DNA from: Bradyrhizobium glycinis
GTDB lineage: Bacteria; Pseudomonadota; Alphaproteobacteria; Rhizobiales; Xanthobacteraceae
DNA: 55,159 nucleotides
Assembly (NCBI RefSeq): GCF_016031655.1
Contig: NZ_JACCHQ010000040.1
Span: 1-55,159, forward strand
Direction: 5' to 3'
The notes under the pieces were generated by a model that made no database searches, was not told the origin of the DNA, and was given only the letters and a program-made list of their open reading frames with translations. Below, in pieces: positions 20,826-26,822 of this stretch; position 1 is the first letter of the stretch, and each line of letters starts with the position of its first letter. The position numbers and the translations under genes were made by a program.

Positions 20826-21578
20826 TCAGGCAAACTCCTTCGCCAGCGCGCTGCCGGCGAGATAGAGGCCGAGCAGGATCATCGCGATCAGGAACCAGCG
20901 GCGAAACGCTTCGGCCGGCATCCGCGCCCGCACCGATTGCCCGATGAACATGCCGGCAAAGGCCATGGCGAGGCCGATCGCCCCCGGCACGGCATTGGCC
21001 GGCGTCAGCAATCCGACCGCGGTCAGGTTGAAGGCGAGCGCCAGCGTCGCGGTGGTGAAGAACACGCCCAGCGCCTGCACCAGCTCGTCCTTCTCCATGC
21101 CGATCGCCTGCATGAACGGCATCGACGGGATCACCTGCACGCCGGTCGAGGCGGAGATCACGCCGGTGATGACGCCGACCACGCCGCCGATCCATTTCTC
21201 GTTCTCGGGCGCGACGCGGAAGTGGAACTTGGTCAGGCCGATTGCGGCGTAGGCGACGAGCAGGGCGCCGAGCACGATCGTGCCGTAGCGCGCATGCGGG
21301 CCGGTCAGCGCGCCGGCGTTGAGCCAGCAGCCGGCCACGGTGCCGATCATCAGCGGCCACAGCCGCCGCAGGATATCGCGCAAATGCGGGCCGACGAAGG
21401 TCTGCCAGATGTTGGTGACGATGGCGGGAACGATGACAATGGCGATGGCGTGGCTCGGCGCCATGCTGACCGCCAGCAAGCCCATGGACACGGTCGGCAG
21501 GCCGAGCCCCACCACGCCCTTGACGAATCCGGCGAGCAGGAACACGGCGGCGATGAGGATGAGCAGCGGGTCGATCAT
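20826..21578 (-). CDS. TauE/SafE-family membrane transporter
   Basis: This 250-residue permease has about eight hydrophobic helices. The repeated TauE/SafE pattern is seen in VFLLAGFVKGVVGLGLPTVS near the N-terminus and GVITGVISASTGVQVIPSMP in the second half. Family members export sulfonates, sulfite or sulfoacetate-type anions, or are untyped. The start is MIDPLLILI at 21578. The divergent LysR gene at 21749 is a likely regulator. Confidence 0.92.
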   Translation of the reverse strand: MIDPLLILIAAVFLLAGFVKGVVGLGLPTVSMGLLAVSMAPSHAIAIVIVPAIVTNIWQTFVGPHLRDILRRLWPLMIGTVAGCWLNAGALTGPHARYGTIVLGALLVAYAAIGLTKFHFRVAPENEKWIGGVVGVITGVISASTGVQVIPSMPFMQAIGMEKDELVQALGVFFTTATLALAFNLTAVGLLTPANAVPGAIGLAMAFAGMFIGQSVRARMPAEAFRRWFLIAMILLGLYLAGSALAKEFA

Positions 21579-21631
21579 GTCTGCACATTGACCGAAGCCG
21601 CGCGGGCGCACAATCTGGAGGTTACGGAGAG

Positions 21632-21654
21632 AGCCTTCGCCATCAACGAAGGCT
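21632..21654. promoter_or_regulatory. Perfect 8-bp dyad between tauE-like gene and lysR
   Basis: AGCCTTCG (21632-21639), 7 bases, CGAAGGCT (21647-21654). Size and spacing suit a LysR-type recognition site, and the position between divergent genes fits. It directly adjoins a dispersed repeat, so it could instead be part of that repeat. Confidence 0.4.
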
Positions 21655-21655
21655 G

Positions 21656-21728
21656 GAGCATGATCCGGACCCGCAGGGCCGCGTCAGCGCAAAGTGCGAG
21701 GCGGTTTTCCGACAAGATCATACTCCAA
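21656..21728. repeat. GAGCATGATCCGGA-family dispersed repeat
   Basis: It starts GAGCATGATCCGGACC and ends GATCATACTCCAAC, with the inner CAAAGTGCGAGGCGGTTTTCC block. This resembles a repeat scattered through Bradyrhizobium and Rhodopseudomonas intergenic regions, recognised from memory. Confidence 0.55.
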
Positions 21729-21748
21729 CAATCAAGAAGAGGCATCGC

Positions 21749-22639
21749 ATGCGCTTCGACCTCGTCGATCTCCAGCTCTTCATCGCGGTGGCCGACCAGC
21801 GCAGCATCACCCGCGGTGCGGAGCGCTCGCACCTGGCGCTGGCCTCGGCCAGCGCGCGTATCAAGGGGCTCGAGGACGCGCTTGGCGTCGCGCTGCTCAA
21901 GCGGGGGCGCCGCGGCGTCGAGTTGACTGCGGCCGGCGAGAGCCTACTCGATCATGCCAGGCTGGTGATCCATCAGATCGACGCCATGCGCGGCGATCTC
22001 GCCGGTTTTGCCAGCGGCGTGCGCGCCAGCGTGCATTTCCTCGCCAACACGTCGGGCCTGTCGGAGCATCTGCCGAAGGCGCTCGCCGGCTTCCTGCGCC
22101 AGCATCGCGACGTTGCGGTCGACATCGAGGAGCGCGAGAGCACCGATATCGCGGCGGCGATCACCGCAGGCGCCGCCGATCTCGGCTTCGCCGCCGAGCA
22201 CGCGCTGCCCGAGCATATCGAGCGCTTTCCCTTCAGCGAGGATCGCTTGACGCTGGTGACGTCGAAACGCGGCCCGTTCGCCGGTCGCCGCCAGATCGAC
22301 TTTCAGGAGGCGGGCGCTTGCGACTTCGTCGGGCTGACCAGCGCCACCGCGCTCCAGATGCATATTTCCAGGCACGCGGCGCGGCTCGGCATCCGCCAGC
22401 ATGTCCGCGCGCGCCTGCGCGATTTCGACGCGATCTGCCAGATGGTGGCCGCCGATGTCGGCGTCGCCCTCGTGCCCGAAGCCGCCGCCCGCCGCTGCGC
22501 CAAGACCATGCCGCTCGCGATGGTGCGCCTGCGCGACGCCTGGGCCAACCGCCGCCTCGTGATCTGCGCGCGCAGCTTCAAGGCGCTGCCAAGGCCGGCC
22601 AAGATGCTGGTGGAGCATCTCAGGGCCGAGGCGGTGTGA
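21749..22639 (+). CDS. LysR-family transcriptional regulator
   Basis: The 296-residue protein has an N-terminal winged helix-turn-helix (MRFDLVDLQLFIAVADQRSI, then ALASASARIKGLEDALGVAL) and a periplasmic-binding-like effector domain from about residue 88 (ASVHFLANTSGLSEHLPKAL through VAADVGVALVPEAAARR). It sits divergently from the TauE-type permease 170 bp away, the classic arrangement for control of a transporter by its substrate. The effector is unknown. Full length for the family. Confidence 0.93.
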   Translation: MRFDLVDLQLFIAVADQRSITRGAERSHLALASASARIKGLEDALGVALLKRGRRGVELTAAGESLLDHARLVIHQIDAMRGDLAGFASGVRASVHFLANTSGLSEHLPKALAGFLRQHRDVAVDIEERESTDIAAAITAGAADLGFAAEHALPEHIERFPFSEDRLTLVTSKRGPFAGRRQIDFQEAGACDFVGLTSATALQMHISRHAARLGIRQHVRARLRDFDAICQMVAADVGVALVPEAAARRCAKTMPLAMVRLRDAWANRRLVICARSFKALPRPAKMLVEHLRAEAV

Positions 22640-22706
22640 GCTGGTTGCACGCTGGCGGCGCGCTCCCTCTCGCGTTTGATCGGCTTCGTCGGAGGCTTGA
22701 GAGTCG

Positions 22707-23489
22707 TTATTTGTTCAGAAGCTTCAACGCTTCCTCGTGCACCCGCGCGTCGCCAGCGGCGATGATGCGGCCGCCGCGCTGGGCCGGCTTGCCTTCCCAG
22801 GTGGTGACGACGCCGCCGGCGCCGGTCACGATCGGGATCAGTGCCGCGATGTCGTACGGCTTCAGCTCGGTCTCGACCACGAGATCGACGTGGCCCGCGG
22901 CAAGCATGCAATAGGAGTAGCAGTCGCCGCCATAGCGCGACAGCCGCGCGCCCCGCTCGATGCGGCCGAAGATGGCGCGGTCGCTCTCGTTCATCAGCAG
23001 GGGGCTGGTGGTGTAGGTGGTGGCCTCCGACAGCGAAGCGCAGCGGCGGACCTGAAGCCGGCGCTCGCCCGACGGCCCTTTATAATTGGCAGAACCGTTG
23101 TCGCCGGAAAAGCGCTCGCCGATGAAGGGCTGGTGCATCATGCCGAACACCGGCGCGCCCTTGTGCAAGAGCGCGATCAGCGTGCCCCAGATCGGAAAGC
23201 CGCCGATGAAGGATTTGGTGCCGTCGATGGGGTCGAGGACCCAGACGTAATCGGCGTCCTCGCGCTCGTTGCCGAATTCCTCGCCGACGATGCCGTGCTG
23301 GGGGAAATTGGCCTTGATCAGCCGCCGCATCACCGCCTCGGCGGCGCGGTCGGCCTCCGTCACGGGGTCGAAATCCTTGGTCTTGCTCTTGTCGTCGATC
23401 GACAGAGAGGTTCGGAAGAATGGCAGGATGGTTTCGCCGGAGGCGGTGGCGAGCCGACCGATGAAGGCGGAGAAGTCGATCACCGTCAC
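22707..23489 (-). CDS. hisN: Histidinol-phosphatase, inositol monophosphatase family
   Basis: This 260-residue Mg-dependent phosphatase shows the metal-binding motifs GIVGEEFG (Glu70) and DPIDGTKSFIGG (Asp86, Asp89) and a C-terminal YDIAALIPIVTGAGG segment. The FIGG after DGT and the GGDCYSYCMLAAG block match the HisN group, which dephosphorylates histidinol phosphate in actinobacteria and alphaproteobacteria, rather than SuhB proper. Length is typical. The assignment within the IMPase family is likely but not certain. The alpha-r8/suhB-type small RNA lies about 340 bp upstream on the other strand. Confidence 0.88.
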   Translation of the reverse strand: MTVIDFSAFIGRLATASGETILPFFRTSLSIDDKSKTKDFDPVTEADRAAEAVMRRLIKANFPQHGIVGEEFGNEREDADYVWVLDPIDGTKSFIGGFPIWGTLIALLHKGAPVFGMMHQPFIGERFSGDNGSANYKGPSGERRLQVRRCASLSEATTYTTSPLLMNESDRAIFGRIERGARLSRYGGDCYSYCMLAAGHVDLVVETELKPYDIAALIPIVTGAGGVVTTWEGKPAQRGGRIIAAGDARVHEEALKLLNK

Positions 23490-23792
23490 AGGCGAAATCC
23501 TCGACGCGAAGTTGGAAAGCTTGCCTCCTGCCTAGCTCAATTCGCCAGCCGCGTGCAGCGCTGTCTTGATGTTGCTCCCTGGTATTTTGGATACCGGGGT
23601 GGGGCTGCCCCATTCCAGTCATCTGCTGGCCAAATATCGATCATCGAGTTGAAATCTTAGTTCCGAGCTTGCCTTGTTCGTATGCAAATGACTATCAACC
23701 CATTGAATTTCCTTATCAAAGAAACTGAATCTGGGTTTCCATAGAAGCAACTGAGCCATGTGCGATTTGCATGGGAAACGGCGCAAAAGCCC
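23490..23792. other. 303-bp gap upstream of hisN and of the small RNA
   Basis: No gene was found. The central part (about 23640-23760) is distinctly AT-richer than its surroundings. It should contain the hisN promoter on the minus strand, but I could not pick one out with confidence. Confidence 0.4.
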
Positions 23793-23821
23793 TTGCACTT
23801 TGTGCGGCGCGGTCGCATATT
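23793..23821 (+). promoter_or_regulatory. Housekeeping-type promoter of the small RNA
   Basis: TTGCAC (23793-23798), 17-base spacer, CATATT (23816-23821). It places the start of transcription near 23828, directly before the first hairpin. Confidence 0.65.
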
Positions 23822-23827
23822 GTTGCG

Positions 23828-23918
23828 GTGCGGTAGCGCTTCGCGTTACCGCTGCCCTCCTTGGGCGTTTCCTCCCTAGACTTGGGCCGCTTGCGTCATT
23901 CGCGAGCGGCCCTTTTTT
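23828..23918 (+). ncRNA. alpha-r8 (suhB/MmgR) family small regulatory RNA
   Basis: A roughly 91-nt RNA is bounded by a promoter and an intrinsic terminator. The order is: a 5' hairpin (GCGGTAGCG/CGTTACCGC), a small GCCC-TCCTT-GGGC hairpin, the unpaired decamer TTTCCTCCCT (23868-23877), and a terminator hairpin (GGGCCGCT...AGCGGCCC) with six Ts (23913-23918). The unpaired UUUCCUCCCU is the hallmark reported for the alpha-r8 family (Rfam suhB; MmgR in Sinorhizobium, which limits polyhydroxybutyrate accumulation). The CCUCC core could pair with ribosome-binding sites. The family name comes from memory of the motif, without a covariance-model search. Confidence 0.78.
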
Positions 23919-24013
23919 CTTGCCGCCGCTGTTTTCATTTTGGGGCGCGCAAACTTGCCAAGCGAAAACGCATTCGCGCGCAAGGCTTCGTCGTTTGCGA
24001 GAGAAGCTGCGTC

Positions 24014-24904
24014 CTATTCCGCCGCGGCTTGGAACGGGCCGAGGTCGGCGAACGGAATCGTGCTCGCCAGCACGTCGGCGAGAACGCCGAAGTCGGAGGC
24101 GACTTGCGCGAAGCGAGCGCTGCGCTCGCGCCGCCGCTCGTCCATGTAGATCGCGCGATTGAGCTCGAGCTGCACGGCGTGCAGGCCGCTCGCGGGATTG
24201 CCGTAATGCTCGGTGATGAAGCCGCCGGCATAGGGCTTGTTGCGGCCGATCGAATAGCCGAGCCCGCTCATGGTCTCCTCGACGCGATCGGGCAATAGCG
24301 GCGTGCAGCTGGTGCCGTAGCGGTCGCCAATCACGACGTCGGGCCGGCGCGGCTCGTCCCTGCTGACGCCGACCGAGGGCATCGAGTGGCAGTCGACCAG
24401 CACCACCGTGCCGAACATCTGGTGCACCTTGTTGATCAGCCGGCGCAGCGCGCGATGGTAGGGCTTGTACAGCGTCTCGATGCGCCCCAGCGCATCGTCG
24501 ACCAGGATGCGGTCGCGGTAGATCTCCTGGCCGTCGCCGACCACGCGCGGAATGGTGCCGAGGCCGCCGGCGACGCGCATCGAGCGGGTGTTGGCGAAGC
24601 TCGGCAGCCGGCCGGTGAACATGCGCGGGTCGAGCTCATAGGGCTCGCGGTTGACGTCGACATAGGAGCGGGGAAAGTTGACCCGCACCGTCGGAAAGCC
24701 GCGCTCGCTCAGATGGCCGATCAGCTCGTCCATGAACGAGTCTTCCGACCGCCGCAGCGTGGGCAGGTCGATCCGCGACGCCGCCAGGAATTCCTCAGGA
24801 TAGGTCGAGCCGGAATGCGGCGAGTTGAAGATGACGGGCGCGCGCCATTCGGCAGGCTCGAAGATCTCGAAGGCTGGCGACATGTCGCCGTCAAAGCGGG
24901 TCAT
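24014..24904 (-). CDS. N-formylglutamate amidohydrolase family protein
   Basis: This 296-residue protein belongs to the family that releases formate from N-formyl-L-glutamate in histidine breakdown (HutG type). Core motifs are VIFNSPHSGSTYPEEF near the N-terminus, RSYVDVNREPYELDPRMF, VVLVDCHSMPS and the C-terminal GYSIGRNKPYAGGFITEHYG. No hut genes are nearby, so a role on another N-formyl or amide substrate is possible. The start is taken at 24904 (MTRFDGDM); a TTG at 24958 is an alternative. Pairing with cpdR downstream on the opposite strand is a common gene order in Rhizobiales, as far as I recall. Confidence 0.85.
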   Translation of the reverse strand: MTRFDGDMSPAFEIFEPAEWRAPVIFNSPHSGSTYPEEFLAASRIDLPTLRRSEDSFMDELIGHLSERGFPTVRVNFPRSYVDVNREPYELDPRMFTGRLPSFANTRSMRVAGGLGTIPRVVGDGQEIYRDRILVDDALGRIETLYKPYHRALRRLINKVHQMFGTVVLVDCHSMPSVGVSRDEPRRPDVVIGDRYGTSCTPLLPDRVEETMSGLGYSIGRNKPYAGGFITEHYGNPASGLHAVQLELNRAIYMDERRRERSARFAQVASDFGVLADVLASTIPFADLGPFQAAAE

Positions 24905-25237
24905 CTTCTCAGGCTTCGTCCCTTCGTGCCGTACGATCCGGACAAGCTCCGGGTCCAATGATTCGGGCGATCAAGCGGCTCTTATGTGTCGTCATTGTCC
25001 GGAATCGCAACCATTCTGCCAAGCGAAAAGATGCCATGGCCCCTTGGAACACGTCTTAACCGTGCGGGCATCGGGATGGGGACGCGCCGGTCCGGTTCGA
25101 TTGATTCGGACCTCGTTCCGGTCCACAAAGAGCCGGCAGCGGGGCCGGCGCAGGGTTAAGATTTTCACCCCAAATTTACCCTCTGTCGGGCTTAGTGACC
25201 TCTGCTGATATCCTCTGGGGAATCGACGTTTCCTGCC
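24905..25237. other. 333-bp gap before cpdR
   Basis: Promoter region for the divergent amidohydrolase and cpdR genes. I see no gene and no strong repeat. A GGGTTAAG...AATTTACCC stretch (about 25154-25184) is the most AT-rich part and probably lies in the cpdR promoter. Confidence 0.4.
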
Positions 25238-25597
25238 ATGCCAAAGATTCTGCTCGCCGAAGACGACAACGACATGCGCCGTTTCCTGGTCAAGGCGCTG
25301 GAAAACGCCGGTTTTCAGGTCTCGTCCCACGACAACGGCATGGCCGCCTATCAGCGGCTGCGGGAAGAGCCGTTCGAGATGCTGCTGACCGACATCGTCA
25401 TGCCGGAAATGGACGGCATCGAGCTCGCCCGCCGGGCCTCGGAACTCGACCCCGACATCAAGATCATGTTCATCACCGGCTTTGCCGCGGTCGCCCTGAA
25501 TTCGGATTCGGACGCCCCCAAGAACGCCAAGGTGCTGTCCAAGCCCGTGCATCTGCGCGAATTGGTCAGCGAAGTGAACAAGATGCTGGCGGCCTAA
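25238..25597 (+). CDS. cpdR: Single-domain response regulator CpdR
   Basis: This is a 119-residue stand-alone receiver domain: acidic pocket Glu8-Asp9-Asp10, phospho-acceptor Asp52 (LLTDIVMPEMDG), and LSKPVHLREL carrying the conserved Lys. In Caulobacter and Sinorhizobium, unphosphorylated CpdR brings ClpXP to the cell pole to degrade CtrA and other cell-cycle proteins; the CckA-ChpT relay phosphorylates it. The sequence MPKILLAEDDNDMRRFLVKAL is characteristic of the orthologous group. It is monocistronic and followed by tRNA-Val. Confidence 0.92.
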   Translation: MPKILLAEDDNDMRRFLVKALENAGFQVSSHDNGMAAYQRLREEPFEMLLTDIVMPEMDGIELARRASELDPDIKIMFITGFAAVALNSDSDAPKNAKVLSKPVHLRELVSEVNKMLAA

Positions 25598-25668
25598 ATC
25601 GGCGCGTTCCGTCCTTGCGCACGCTCCCCTGAGCCGTTATAGGGACCCCACCGACGAAATGACCTCTA

Positions 25669-25743
25669 GGGCACGTAGCTCAGCGGGAGAGCACTACCTT
25701 GACATGGTAGGGGTCACAGGTTCGATCCCTGTCGTGCCCACCA
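25669..25743 (+). tRNA. tRNA-Val (GAC)
   Basis: 75-nt cloverleaf: acceptor arm GGGCACG/CGTGCCC with A discriminator and encoded CCA; anticodon stem-loop CTACC-TTGACAT-GGTAG with anticodon GAC; T arm ACAGG-TTCGATC-CCTGT. It reads valine codons GUC/GUU. Confidence 0.97.
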
Positions 25744-25826
25744 CGCTTCGCCTTCGGCTTCGCGTGGCACAGCTTGGAAGATGAAGGCGAAGCGTGTCCG
25801 GCGTAGCTCGAAGAGCGAAGACGGAC
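25744..25826. repeat. GCTTCGCCTTCGGCTTCGCG repeat downstream of the tRNA
   Basis: CGCTTCGCCTTCGGCTTCGC next to the tRNA and GAAGGCGAAGCG at about 25780-25791 form inverted arms, followed by TGTCCGGCGTAGCTCGAAGAG. I recall the latter as a frequent Bradyrhizobium intergenic string. No copy of the tRNA 3' end is seen nearby, so there is no evidence of an attachment site. The remaining bases to 25960 hold no gene. Confidence 0.55.
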
Positions 25827-25960
25827 TGGTGCGGCTTACTCGTTATCATTGGAACGTCCCGTAGAGCGCAGCGCAATCCGGGCTGTCTCCCCCCGGGCAC
25901 GTCCCCGATGACCCTACAGTCCATCCGCGCTATCATGACGGCTCCGACGCGAGGCCGCCC

Positions 25961-26431
25961 ATGACCGTGTCCGTCATCGAACAGGCAAAGATCCAGGCGC
26001 AGGTGCTGGTACCGCTGGTCAAGGCATTGCAGGCCGAGCTCGGCGAGCTGCGCGCCAACGCGCTGGTGCGCAAGGCGCTCGGCGATCTCTATCGCCGCTT
26101 CGGCGAGGAATTCTGGAAGGCCAAGAACGAAAGCGATCTCGGCAAGGCCGTGTCGGCGGCCTTCCGCACCTACGCCCGCGACGATGCGCTCGCTTATGAC
26201 GTCATCGAGCAGACGCAGGACGCGTTCGCTTTCGACGTGAAGCGCTGTGCCTATGCCGAGTTCTACAAGGCGCTGGGCGAGCCGGAGCTCGGCTTCCTCC
26301 TGGTCTGCACCGCGGACTTTGCGACCGCGGAGGGGTTTGGTCCCGACATCAGGCTCACGCGCACACAGACCATCATGCAGGGCGCGACGCACTGCGATTT
26401 TCGCTATCGGCGAACGCGCGAGGCGGGTTGA
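25961..26431 (+). CDS. L-2-amino-thiazoline-4-carboxylate hydrolase-like family protein
   Basis: The 156-residue helical protein is similar to the ATC hydrolase family, which opens the thiazoline ring on the route to L-cysteine in Pseudomonas. Supporting features are the N-terminal long helix (ALQAELGELRANALVRKALGDLYRRFG), AFDVKRCAYAEFYKALGEPELGFLLVCTADFATAEGF with the conserved cysteines, and the C-terminal TQTIMQGATHCDFRYRR, which is the family signature. The partner N-carbamoyl-cysteine amidohydrolase is absent, so a different ring-opening or regulatory role is possible. Confidence 0.8.
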   Translation: MTVSVIEQAKIQAQVLVPLVKALQAELGELRANALVRKALGDLYRRFGEEFWKAKNESDLGKAVSAAFRTYARDDALAYDVIEQTQDAFAFDVKRCAYAEFYKALGEPELGFLLVCTADFATAEGFGPDIRLTRTQTIMQGATHCDFRYRRTREAG

Positions 26432-26436
26432 CCGGA

Positions 26437-26613
26437 CTAACCCACCTCGTCTGTCCGGTGCATGATGGAAATATTTTGCTCGACGGCCTTCGCGAGCACC
26501 GTGCCAGTCGTGCGGCCGAGCTCCTTCGCGATCATCGTCACCGGCATGGTGCCTGCGAGCGCTCTAAGCTTCTTGATGTCGTCGTCGCTCCACGACTGCT
26601 TCCAGCGTGCCAT
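26437..26613 (-). CDS. 58-residue GcrA-like/Myb-type helix-turn-helix protein
   Basis: This short ORF reads MARWKQSWSDDDIKKLRAL, then AGTMPVTMIAKELGRTTGTV and LAKAVEQNISIMHRTDEVG. The pattern W-x(4)-ED-x(2)-L-x-L...IA-x-ELGRT-x-x-x-V-x-x-K-A is the SANT/GcrA-type helix-turn-helix found at the N-terminus of the cell-cycle regulator GcrA and in many tiny Bradyrhizobium proteins. It may bind DNA or remain as a fragment of a longer gene. It is convergent with the ATC-hydrolase-like gene, with 5 bp between the stop codons. Confidence 0.65.
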   Translation of the reverse strand: MARWKQSWSDDDIKKLRALAGTMPVTMIAKELGRTTGTVLAKAVEQNISIMHRTDEVG

Positions 26614-26822
26614 GGTCCCCTGTACCGCTCATAAGTGCACCCCGAATCTGCCCGGACGCATTATGATAGAAGGTGAGAGGGAATGCACCTGTTCGCCTTG
26701 TCGCGCGATGTTCGTACGATGGCACGGGGTGTTCCGTCAGCGAACCCCGTTATGTGTGGGTCTGGCACAAACTGCACTTGCCATTCGTCGACAATGTGCC
26801 TTGCCGTGGCGCTCTTGCGCTT

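Noticed and set aside
23935..24298. Short open frames overlapping the small RNA and the amidohydrolase gene end
   Set aside because: They overlap the terminator or are antisense to the amidohydrolase; no start signals or family similarity.
25669..25826. tRNA-Val as an integration site for a genomic island
   Set aside because: No integrase gene and no repeated copy of the tRNA 3' end were found in the following region.
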